A stretch of 7,293 nucleotides of DNA from Hyphomicrobiales bacterium (lineage in GTDB: Bacteria > Pseudomonadota > Alphaproteobacteria > Rhizobiales > Devosiaceae). A program made the position numbers and the translations under genes. This document shows, piece after piece, positions 1 to 4,864 of this stretch (within the stretch, counting starts at the first letter, position 1; every line of letters begins with the position of its first letter). The notes beneath the pieces were generated by a model, which saw nothing but the letters and a program-made list of their open reading frames with translations, was not told where the DNA came from and made no database searches. Location of the stretch: positions 1-7,293 of the forward strand of contig WFPQ01000065.1 in NCBI GenBank assembly GCA_015487515.1, in the 5' to 3' direction.

Positions 1-476
1 GGCTTAGGGACAATATTTCAACGCTGCTGCGGATTAAAAATCCAAGGCATTTCCTGACCGCTGCCCGTAAAATTTACGAAGCGACCCACACGAATGCCTC
101 CCAGGAACAAATCGAGCTGATAATAGAAAGATTCTTTTCAAGGGAAAAATCCAGGAAATACCGGCCGCTCTTTGATACGGCACTTCTCAAACGACTCAAG
201 CATATTGAAATCACCGATATATTCGAGCCGCAATGGCCGCTTTTTCATACCCTTAAGAATGCACCGATGATGCTGTTGAGAACCCAGTCCAGCGATCAGC
301 TGGAAAGGACGACATTCGAGTACATGGGGCAATCAAGATCCGATGCAATTCAACTGGTCATTGCCGGAGAAGGGTGCCCGGCCCTGCTGTCAAATGATGA
401 TGAGGTGGGGGCAATCGGAGATTTTATCAAACACGTGGCAAAATTCATGGAATGCGGGGCCATCATAAGCGGCTAG
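1..476 (+). CDS. Alpha/beta-fold hydrolase, C-terminal part (5' end outside window)
   Basis: The reading frame is open from base 3 to the TAG at 474-476 and gives 157 residues with no start, so the gene begins before the window. The sequence fits the second half of an alpha/beta hydrolase: a helical cap-like stretch (about residues 1-75), a W-P-L-F segment just before a strand, then L-L-R-T-Q-S-S-D-Q-L. That last segment corresponds to the family's L-x-R-G-x-x-S-D-x-L, which carries the catalytic acid. Next comes G-E-G-C-P-A-L-L, where family members usually have G-x-G-H-A-P-x-L with the catalytic His. Here that residue is Cys (codon TGC, 375-377), so the catalytic triad appears incomplete. 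The nucleophile elbow lies outside the window. The gene converges on the minus-strand gene, and the two stop codons overlap. The fold is fairly sure; substrate and activity are unknown. Confidence 0.72.
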   Translation, partial: LRDNISTLLRIKNPRHFLTAARKIYEATHTNASQEQIELIIERFFSREKSRKYRPLFDTALLKRLKHIEITDIFEPQWPLFHTLKNAPMMLLRTQSSDQLERTTFEYMGQSRSDAIQLVIAGEGCPALLSNDDEVGAIGDFIKHVAKFMECGAIISG

Positions 477-1006
477 GCTAAATCCCCCTGAAGTTTTTTT
501 GCCTGGGAAACCCAGCCATCCCGTTCTATGCGCCCCCTGAACGAAAGATTATCATCAACCCAGGCAATTTCATCGGCGTTCCAGCTTGAAATCTGGTCAA
601 AATGATAAACGCCAAGATTGTTAAGAGTCTTTTCAAGCTTTGGACCGACACCCCTGATTTTCTTCAAATCATCAGCCTTGCCATTGCGGGGCGCAGAAAG
701 TACGGGTGGTTTTTCGGCCACGCGGCCAGACACACCTGCCGTTTTTTCTTTGCCGGACTTGCCGGACTCGCCGATCTTCACGGATTGACGTTCAGCCCCG
801 GACGAATAATTCCGTGCCTTGCCCTGTTCCCCGGTATCCTGCCGTGCCGGTGATGCATCCTTTGCATCCGGAACGGAAAACTGGTCAACAGTTCCTGACC
901 TGCCCCCTGCAACAAGCAACCTCAAAAACCAGCCAATGATGCAACCCAGCAGAAACACGCTCAAAAGGGCCAGTGCCGCTGCTATGACCTGGGGAATGGC
1001 AAGCAA
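473..1006 (-). CDS. Membrane-anchored helix-hairpin-helix protein
   Basis: The product is 177 residues in three parts. Residues about 6-30 form one hydrophobic membrane span (A-L-A-L-L-S-V-F-L-L-G-C-I-I-G-W-F). Residues about 35-108 are a low-complexity linker rich in Gly, Ser, Lys and Glu, probably disordered. Residues about 111-172 are a conserved domain starting D-D-L-K-K-I-R-G-V-G-P-K-L, a helix-hairpin-helix signature. Very similar domains are widespread in alphaproteobacteria, often annotated as flap-endonuclease-like or found at the C-terminus of NADH dehydrogenase subunit E. No nuclease active site is visible, so DNA or protein binding is all that can be suggested. The start is TTG at 1004-1006, chosen because a strong AGGGAGG lies 7 nt upstream and no ATG fits as well. 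It sits 46 nt behind a small membrane-protein gene on the same strand and is probably cotranscribed with it. Confidence 0.8.
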   Translation of the reverse strand: MLAIPQVIAAALALLSVFLLGCIIGWFLRLLVAGGRSGTVDQFSVPDAKDASPARQDTGEQGKARNYSSGAERQSVKIGESGKSGKEKTAGVSGRVAEKPPVLSAPRNGKADDLKKIRGVGPKLEKTLNNLGVYHFDQISSWNADEIAWVDDNLSFRGRIERDGWVSQAKKLQGDLA

Positions 1007-1013
1007 TTTTCAA

Positions 1014-1020
1014 CCTCCCT
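1014..1020 (-). promoter_or_regulatory. Shine-Dalgarno that selects a TTG start
   Basis: On the minus strand AGGGAGG is followed by a 7-nt spacer (TTGAAAA) and then TTG CTT GCC. This is nearly a full anti-16S match at ideal spacing and is the reason for choosing the non-ATG start of the helix-hairpin-helix gene. Confidence 0.75.
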
Positions 1021-1052
1021 GAAAATGATTCAACCCATGCCCTGATGCCGGT

Positions 1053-1187
1053 TCAGTTTTCTTCGGCAACGGATCGCACATGTTCCCGATCGGCAGCAAA
1101 CCATCCAGTGGCAATACCGATCAAAAGGGCAATGCTCAAAAATATCCAATAGGTGGCAATGATATCGGCAATAATGGAAAAAAGCAT
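1053..1187 (-). CDS. Small single-span membrane protein, 44 residues
   Basis: The ATG at 1185-1187 is preceded by AGGAG (1194-1198) with a 6-nt spacer, which favours this start over one 18 codons further upstream (1241) that has no such site. The product begins M-L-F-S-I-I-A-D-I-I and is almost entirely one hydrophobic helix (about residues 2-31). A short charged tail follows (A-D-R-E-H-V-R-S-V-A-E-E-N). The end of the span, L-L-I-G-I-A-T-G-W-F, resembles L-L-G-C-I-I-G-W-F in the span of the next gene, so the two may share an anchor type or a common origin. Function is unknown; an accessory or assembly role with the downstream helix-hairpin-helix protein is only an inference from the shared operon. 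The clear ribosome site and sensible topology support a real gene. Confidence 0.65.
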   Translation of the reverse strand: MLFSIIADIIATYWIFLSIALLIGIATGWFAADREHVRSVAEEN

Positions 1188-1209
1188 TCTTAACTCCTGC
1201 CTAGCGCTA

Positions 1210-1236
1210 CATGATTCAAGCATCGGTTGAATCATG
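1210..1236. repeat. Perfect 10-bp inverted repeat in leader of the membrane-protein operon
   Basis: CATGATTCAA (1210-1219) and TTGAATCATG (1227-1236) are exact reverse complements separated by 7 nt. The dyad lies 12 nt upstream of the AGGAG of the 44-residue gene and 20 nt downstream of the candidate -10. It could be a repressor operator just downstream of the start site or a hairpin in the 5' leader. No run of T follows on the minus strand, so it does not look like a terminator. Confidence 0.7.
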
Positions 1237-1256
1237 AACATACAGTGCCGCCGGTC

Positions 1257-1286
1257 ATTTTACCATTCCTGCAAAGAAAATGGCAA
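1257..1286 (-). promoter_or_regulatory. Candidate sigma-70 promoter for the small membrane protein operon
   Basis: Read on the minus strand, TTGCCA (1281-1286, 5 of 6 to consensus) is followed by an 18-bp spacer and TAAAAT (1257-1262, 5 of 6). TGG directly precedes the -10, making it an extended -10. Transcription would begin near 1250 and give a leader of about 60 nt that contains the 1210-1236 dyad. The -35 overlaps the T-rich tail of the porin terminator, so the porin unit ends where this one begins. Seen by eye only. Confidence 0.5.
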
Positions 1287-1316
1287 AAGAAAAGGCCCGG
1301 CAGAAGCCGGGCCTTT
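1285..1316 (-). terminator. Rho-independent terminator of the porin gene
   Basis: AAAGGCCCGGC (1291-1301) pairs perfectly with GCCGGGCCTTT (1306-1316) across a 4-nt loop. On the minus strand the GC-rich stem is followed by TTTTCTTTT. It begins 23 nt after the porin stop codon, so it ends the porin transcript. Confidence 0.88.
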
Positions 1317-1339
1317 CCAACCAGATAGGCCGGCAAGAC

Positions 1340-2620
1340 TTACTGGAAGTCTTTTGCAGCCTTGAAGGTAAGCGAGTAAGCACCGTTGGCATAGAATTCG
1401 CCTTTGACGGAGGAAGTAAATCCACCGCCCGGAGCCCAGGCCAGAGTACCTGCACCGTAAGCAGTGCTCGTGGGAGCAGTCGTGCCATAAAGACCGACTT
1501 CACCGGTAAGCGTAACGGTTTCGGTAACGGCAGCAACCAGCTGAGCTGCAGCCTGGTAACCTTCGTTGTTGGCAACGGTGGTGTCGGTGTCAAACCAGCG
1601 GAAGCCGGCATTGATGGTGACACCGCTTGCAACTTCGGCAGAACCGGATACGCCAAAGCCGATTTCGTTACCGGAAGTGGCTTCACCGGAAACGGCCAGC
1701 TTGAACATGTCGTAGGCTACTTCAGCAGAACCGAGAACGTTCCAGAAACCAGCGCTGTCGGCAGCAAGAGCACCAACCAGGGTGATCATGTCAAGCTGAG
1801 CTTTCAAGCCAGCCTGAAGTGCCCAGTTCTCGATGGTTCCGTCAAGAATGCCACCAGCAAGAACGGTAACATTAGCGTCTACACCGTTTCCGGAATAGGC
1901 AAGAACACCAACGGCGGTTCCGGCCTGAGCGGTAGTGCCGTTGAGGTTTTCAAGGCCAGCACCAACGCTAACGCCATTGCCCAGGCTGGAAGTAACCTGG
2001 ATCACGTTTCCGCCCGTGGGCAGGGCAACCGAGAAGCCAACGCCCTTGTTGACGTTATCGGAATTGAACAGGCCGAGCCAGTTGAGGGGCTCGTCGTTCT
2101 TGAAGTTGGCGATGGAACCCTTGCGACCAGCCATGAGAACGGTGGTGTCACCCACGGAAACATAGGCTTCCTTGACGTTGACGGCAGTGCTGCCGGCAGC
2201 AAGTGGGCCTTCGTTGTTGACCGTGTTGTTTTCATCATAATAGATCTTGATGGTGGCAGAGGCAGGACCCCAGGAGCTGTCGGCGGTGCCAACAAACTTC
2301 AGCCATGCATCAACATTGCTTCTCCAGTCGAGTTCGCTTGGAGCAACACCGTCATTGTCGGGAATGGTGGCGTTGGCGGCATTGCGAGCAAAGTTGTTCA
2401 CAATGATCTGGCTGCCGTTGAAGTCGCCCCATTTGAATTCATATTTGACACCGCCGGAAATCTGCAGGCAGTTGTCAGCGGAAGAAATCGTGAGACCGGA
2501 AACGCCCAGTGCATCACAGACATCCAGAGAAGTAAGAACTGTTTCCAGCCCGGCGGCAAGCGGAGCGGTCGAAAGACCGGCAGCTGCCACAGAACCGAGA
2601 ATAAGGCTCTTGATTTTCAT
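1340..2620 (-). CDS. Outer-membrane porin, alphaproteobacterial Porin_2-like
   Basis: This 426-residue protein would form a beta-barrel channel for small hydrophilic solutes. Residues 1-23 (M-K-I-K-S-L-I-L-G-S...A-P-L-A-A) are a Sec signal peptide. The mature start has V-C-D-A-L-G (Cys35) and N-C-L-Q-I-S-G-G-V-K-Y-E-F (Cys51). These match the Porin_2 hallmark of two Cys before the first barrel strand, with G-x-V-R-Y at the strand. The rest alternates polar and nonpolar residues and is rich in Gly, Asn, Thr and Val, as in barrels. A segment V-S-V-G-D-T-T-V-L-M-A-G-R-K-G resembles the strand entering the constriction loop. GGAGGT (2626-2631) lies 5 nt before the ATG. The gene stands alone, with its own promoter candidate and terminator. 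The last residues are A-K-D-F-Q, so the usual terminal Phe is second to last. Family call is good; substrate is unknown. Confidence 0.85.
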   Translation of the reverse strand: MKIKSLILGSVAAAGLSTAPLAAGLETVLTSLDVCDALGVSGLTISSADNCLQISGGVKYEFKWGDFNGSQIIVNNFARNAANATIPDNDGVAPSELDWRSNVDAWLKFVGTADSSWGPASATIKIYYDENNTVNNEGPLAAGSTAVNVKEAYVSVGDTTVLMAGRKGSIANFKNDEPLNWLGLFNSDNVNKGVGFSVALPTGGNVIQVTSSLGNGVSVGAGLENLNGTTAQAGTAVGVLAYSGNGVDANVTVLAGGILDGTIENWALQAGLKAQLDMITLVGALAADSAGFWNVLGSAEVAYDMFKLAVSGEATSGNEIGFGVSGSAEVASGVTINAGFRWFDTDTTVANNEGYQAAAQLVAAVTETVTLTGEVGLYGTTAPTSTAYGAGTLAWAPGGGFTSSVKGEFYANGAYSLTFKAAKDFQ

Positions 2621-2643
2621 AGTTGACCTCCAAAGTCAGTCAT

Positions 2644-2689
2644 TAAAATTGACCGGAAACCCCGGCATAAAATTAACCGGAAACCCCGG
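2644..2689. repeat. Two 22-bp direct repeats, 24-bp period, in the porin leader
   Basis: The units are 2644-2665 and 2668-2689 and differ at one base (G or A at the eighth position). Each carries ACCGGAAACCCCGG; in the second copy, ACCGG-AAACC-CCGGT (2676-2690) is a perfect 5-bp inverted repeat. They lie 24 to 69 bases before the porin ATG. If the promoter at 2706-2734 is correct, both are transcribed and could form two small hairpins in the leader RNA. A pair of DNA operator sites about two helical turns apart is the alternative. Confidence 0.75.
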
Positions 2690-2705
2690 TACTCTTCGAA
2701 ACGCG

Positions 2706-2734
2706 ATAACATCCAGTTGATTCTGAATTGTCAC
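2706..2734 (-). promoter_or_regulatory. Candidate sigma-70 promoter of the porin gene
   Basis: On the minus strand GTGACA (2729-2734, 5 of 6 to TTGACA) is separated by exactly 17 bp from TGTTAT (2706-2711, 4 of 6 to TATAAT). The predicted start is near 2699, giving a leader of about 80 nt that carries the 24-bp-period repeats and GGAGGT. No other pair this close to the gene looks better by eye. Confidence 0.45.
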
Positions 2735-2883
2735 ACGCATCGAACGATAAACGATCCCATGCATGGATTCGCAAAAGTGAACATACGTGGATGGCAGGGA
2801 GACGCAACAGCAGAAAACAAAATTTTGCCCGGGAACGATGTAATGGCAATCACTTGTTGCAGAATTGGCACACTTCTGGTTAC

Positions 2884-2899
2884 CATCTGTTAACAGGTG
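2884..2899. repeat. Palindrome CTGTTAACAG with imperfect flanks
   Basis: CTGTTAACAG (2887-2896) is a perfect 10-bp palindrome. With flanks it becomes CATCTGTTAACAGGTG, symmetric except for one pair. It lies in AT-richer DNA about 260 bp upstream of the porin start codon and could be a protein-binding site. A chance palindrome of this length is quite possible. Confidence 0.35.
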
Positions 2900-2929
2900 C
2901 TAACAACCCGTGAACAGGCAATGGCCGAA

Positions 2930-3001
2930 ATCAAGGGTGGGGGGATGCAGGGGCGGCATTAACCGACAGCCGCTCCCAACCGACAGCCGCCCCCCCTTGA
3001 T
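2930..3001. repeat. G/C-rich imperfect inverted repeat
   Basis: Bases 2930-2944 (ATCAAGGGTGGGGGG) pair with 2987-3001 at 13 of 15 positions, with mismatches at 2938 and 2942. The 42-nt interior holds most of the tandem 17-bp repeat. No T-run follows on either side, so an intrinsic terminator is unlikely. It could be a relic of a small repeat element or a folded RNA. Confidence 0.4.
2961..2994. repeat. Tandem 17-bp direct repeat
   Basis: AACCGACAGCCGCTCCC (2961-2977) is followed immediately by AACCGACAGCCGCCCCC (2978-2994), 16 of 17 identical with no spacer. It looks like a simple duplication or two adjacent binding sites. It overlaps the right arm of the surrounding inverted repeat. Confidence 0.8.
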
Positions 3002-3010
3002 GGCCTTACA

Positions 3011-3053
3011 TGATAAATGGCATTCATAATGGATGGCATTGATAAATGGTATT
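3011..3053. repeat. TGATAAATGGYATT direct repeats with a third ATGGCATT
   Basis: TGATAAATGGCATT (3011-3024) recurs as TGATAAATGGTATT (3040-3053), 13 of 14 identical at a 29-bp period. A further ATGGCATT lies between them (3033-3040). The three half-units recur at 16- and 14-bp steps. Function unknown; a regulator site cluster or local duplication are both possible. Confidence 0.6.
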
Positions 3054-3152
3054 GGGGGATATGGCTTCTCCATCATGCATTTTGGGATTTTTCCGCTCAC
3101 ATATACGTGCGAAACGAACATGAATCGAAAATTTGCGAGTAATTCACTTGAC

Positions 3153-3181
3153 CTTGCGAAAATCTGACAGCAATCTTGTAG
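3153..3181 (+). promoter_or_regulatory. 11-bp-phased repeat, weak PHO-box-like site upstream of ugpB
   Basis: Three 7-mers follow each other at an 11-bp period with A-rich 4-bp spacers: CTTGCGA, AAAT, CTGACAG, CAAT, CTTGTAG. PhoB sites are 7-bp direct repeats (CTGTCAT) separated by 4 A/T-rich bases, and ugp operons are Pho-regulated in several bacteria. The match is poor, however: CTGACAG has 5 of 7 and the flanking units 3 of 7. A -35-like TTGACC (3149-3154) overlaps the first unit but has no good -10. The geometry is suggestive; the sequence match is not strong. Confidence 0.25.
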
Positions 3182-3298
3182 CCATCGAGGGAGGAGGAGT
3201 TGCAGGGTCACTTGTTTTGGAAAACATCAAATATCAAATCAGGGACAACTGCACGTCTGCACACTTGAAACAAAACCGGTGAAAACTCAAACGGCTTG

Positions 3299-3318
3299 TT
3301 CCGGCATTGCCGGAAAGG
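3299..3318. repeat. Palindromic element upstream of ugpB (copy 1)
   Basis: TTCCGGC-ATT-GCCGGAA (3299-3315) is a perfect 7-bp inverted repeat with a 3-nt centre, about 120 bp before the ugpB start. The 18 bases at 3301-3318 match 4847-4864, in front of ugpA, at 16 positions. It could be an operator or a small hairpin in the leader. No T-run follows. Confidence 0.6.
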
Positions 3319-3434
3319 CCCTTGGGAGGTTGCCGTTGAGCGATGGTTACGCGCCACGATTCCCTGCCGTCCCCTTGAGCGGGAGGTTCTTTTAAGGGAG
3401 CGTGGATGTGAGGGATGTAAAAAGGAGAAAAATG

Positions 3435-4748
3435 ATGAAACTTAAAAAATATCTGCTCGGGGCCCTGGCCTTGAGCGCACTGGGTGCCATGACGGTAAAT
3501 GCCCAGGCGCAGATAGAAATACAATGGTGGCATGCCATGGGAGGAGCAAACGGGGAGCGCATCGACAGAATCGCGGCCCAGTTCAACGAATCCCAGTCAG
3601 AATATGTGGTGGTGCCCACCTACAAGGGCAATTATACGGAAACCATGACGGCAGCCGTTGCCGCCTTCAGGGCCAATTCCCAGCCTGAAATCGTGCAGGT
3701 TTTCGAAGTGGGAACCGCAACCATGATGGCAGCCAAGGGCGCCGTTTACCCGGTATCCGAATTGATGGCCGATGCAGGAGAACCCTTTGATACATCTGCA
3801 TATCTGCCGGCGGTGGTCTCCTATTACCAGACTGTTGACGGGGAGCTTCTTTCGATGCCCTTCAACAGTTCCACCCCGGTATTGTGGTACAATCAGGACG
3901 CCTTTGACGCCGCAGGCGTTGATGCTCCGCCCACAACATGGGACGAAATGAAAACCGCAGCGGAAAAAATAGTCGCAGCGGGTTATGACTGCGGATTCTC
4001 GTTCGGATGGCAATCCTGGGTGATGATCGAAAACTACAGCGCCTGGCACAACCTTCCGCTGGGAACCCAGGAAAACGGGTTTGCAGGGCTCGATACAAGG
4101 CTCACCTTCAACAATGACGCGGTCAAGAACCGGCTGAACGCAATATATGAATGGTCCAAGGACGACCTGTTCACCTATGGGGGACGCCGGGGCGACAGCC
4201 TTTCGATGTTCACCAACGGCGAATGCGGCATGTGGATGAACTCATCGGCATATTATGCCGCCATCAAGGATCAGGCCGACTTCAACTTTGGCCAGGCCAT
4301 GCTGCCGCTGGATACCGATGTGGCCAGCGAACCGCAAAACTCGATAATCGGCGGTGCCACCCTGTGGGTGCTTCGCGGAGCCGACGAGGAAAAATATCCC
4401 GGAGTTGCAAAATTCCTCAACTTCCTGTCTTCGGCCGAAGTACAGGCCTGGTGGGGACAGGAAACCGGATATGTTCCAATAAGCAATGCCGGCTATGAAC
4501 TGACCATCGAGCAGGGTTTTTATGAAAACAACCCGGGAACCGACGTGGCAATCAAGCAGTTGAGCCTGAATACGCCAACCGCAAACTCGCGGGGCCTCAG
4601 ATTTGGCAATTTCGTCCAGATCCGCGACATCATCAATGAAGAAATGGAAGCCATCTGGTCCGGCGAGAAAACCGCAGGCCAGGCCATGGATGATGCCGTT
4701 GCCAGGGGCAACGAACTGCTGGCCAAGTTCGAACGGGCCAACAGGTAA
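3435..4748 (+). CDS. ugpB: sn-Glycerol-3-phosphate ABC transporter, periplasmic binding protein
   Basis: UgpB captures sn-glycerol-3-phosphate in the periplasm and hands it to UgpA/UgpE. This start gives 437 residues; E. coli UgpB has 438. AGGAG (3423-3427) lies 7 nt before the second of two adjacent ATGs, hence this choice; 3432 is also possible, and a GTG at 3402 has too close a ribosome site. Residues 1-25 are a Sec signal (M-K-L-K-K, hydrophobic core, A-Q-A). Family blocks follow: I-Q-W-W-H-A-M-G-G, V-P-T-Y-K-G-N-Y, E-V-G-T-A-T-M-M-A, P-F-N-S-S-T-P-V, G-W-Q-S-W and G-L-R-F-G-N. Ligand positions as I recall them for E. coli (Y65, E89, S144, S270, G307, Y346, R397) correspond here to Y67, E91, S146, S270, G307, Y346 and R397, all kept. 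Trp192 and Trp195 of G-W-Q-S-W are also kept. Glycerophosphodiesters are a possible second substrate. Confidence 0.95.
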   Translation: MKLKKYLLGALALSALGAMTVNAQAQIEIQWWHAMGGANGERIDRIAAQFNESQSEYVVVPTYKGNYTETMTAAVAAFRANSQPEIVQVFEVGTATMMAAKGAVYPVSELMADAGEPFDTSAYLPAVVSYYQTVDGELLSMPFNSSTPVLWYNQDAFDAAGVDAPPTTWDEMKTAAEKIVAAGYDCGFSFGWQSWVMIENYSAWHNLPLGTQENGFAGLDTRLTFNNDAVKNRLNAIYEWSKDDLFTYGGRRGDSLSMFTNGECGMWMNSSAYYAAIKDQADFNFGQAMLPLDTDVASEPQNSIIGGATLWVLRGADEEKYPGVAKFLNFLSSAEVQAWWGQETGYVPISNAGYELTIEQGFYENNPGTDVAIKQLSLNTPTANSRGLRFGNFVQIRDIINEEMEAIWSGEKTAGQAMDDAVARGNELLAKFERANR

Positions 4749-4751
4749 ACA

Positions 4752-4768
4752 TTCGGGCAAGGCCCGAA
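4752..4768 (+). other. Hairpin directly after ugpB
   Basis: TTCGGGC (4752-4758) and GCCCGAA (4762-4768) form a perfect 7-bp stem with a 3-nt loop, 3 nt after the ugpB stop codon. No T-run follows. It may protect the 3' end of a ugpB message or pause transcription. Confidence 0.6.
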
Positions 4769-4781
4769 ACAAATGAAGCCG

Positions 4782-4816
4782 ATCCCGGCCATTGACATTG
4801 AAATGGCCGGGATTTT
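4782..4816 (+). terminator. Intrinsic terminator or attenuator between ugpB and ugpA
   Basis: ATCCCGGCCATT (4782-4793) pairs perfectly over 12 bp with AATGGCCGGGAT (4802-4813) around an 8-nt loop, and TTTT follows (4813-4816) before CCTCC. The T-run is short, so termination is probably partial. This would let ugpB be made in excess over the channel genes, a common arrangement when the binding protein is first in an ABC operon. Confidence 0.68.
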
Positions 4817-4846
4817 CCTCCACCATGGGGTGTTGCAAATCAAGAA

Positions 4847-4864
4847 CCGGCAATGCCGGCAAGG
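4847..4864. repeat. Palindromic element upstream of ugpA (copy 2)
   Basis: CCGGCA-A-TGCCGG (4847-4859) is a perfect 13-base palindrome with a single central base, continuing as CAAGG. It matches 3301-3318 at 16 of 18 positions and lies 33 nt before the ugpA ATG. With the outer AACC (4845-4848) and GGTT (4863-4866) and the following TTTTGTCTT, it could also act as a weak third hairpin. Confidence 0.6.

Larger units (their letters stand above)
2735..3434. other. Long divergent intergenic region, no convincing gene
   Basis: About 700 bp lie between the porin promoter candidate and the ugpB start. Short open frames here lack a credible ribosome site, known motifs or coding-like composition. The region does contain a 10-bp palindrome (2887-2896), a tandem 17-bp repeat inside a G/C-rich inverted repeat (2930-3001), ATGGCATT-type repeats (3011-3053), an 11-bp-phased repeat (3153-3181) and an 18-bp palindromic element shared with the ugpB-ugpA gap (3301-3318). 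A purine-rich GGGAGGAGGAG at 3189-3199 has no start codon at useful spacing. An unannotated small RNA or leader peptide cannot be excluded. Confidence 0.6.

Noticed and set aside
1188..1241. 18-residue N-terminal extension of the small membrane protein
   Set aside because: It would start inside the leader dyad region without a ribosome site, while ATG 1187 has AGGAG at 6 nt.
1280..2626. A 448-codon open frame on the plus strand opposite the porin
   Set aside because: It is codon-aligned antisense to the porin and stays open because the porin avoids TTA, CTA and TCA. Its product is low-complexity and family-less, and the start codon lies within the porin terminator region.
2757..2766. CCATGCATGG palindrome
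   Set aside because: A short palindrome with imperfect flanks and no positional support; expected by chance in this length of DNA.
2728..2913. A 61-codon plus-strand frame in the intergenic region
   Set aside because: No ribosome site, no recognisable motif, and a composition unlike the neighbouring genes.
2900..3211. A 103-codon minus-strand frame in the intergenic region
   Set aside because: It runs through the repeat-rich DNA, has no credible ribosome site and encodes a Cys/Pro-rich product with no family resemblance.
3343..3378. An 11-codon leader peptide (ATG to TGA) upstream of ugpB
   Set aside because: The nearest GGGAGG is 13 nt away, the peptide has no repeated regulatory codons, and no attenuator follows it.
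3402..3434. GTG at 3402 as the start of ugpB
   Set aside because: Its GGGAG is only one base upstream and it would put a charged extension before the signal peptide. AGGAG at 3423-3427 suits the ATG pair at 3432/3435.
4242..4862. A 206-codon minus-strand frame across the end of ugpB and the junction
   Set aside because: It is a shadow of the strongly supported ugpB gene and runs through hairpins with no ribosome site or family match.
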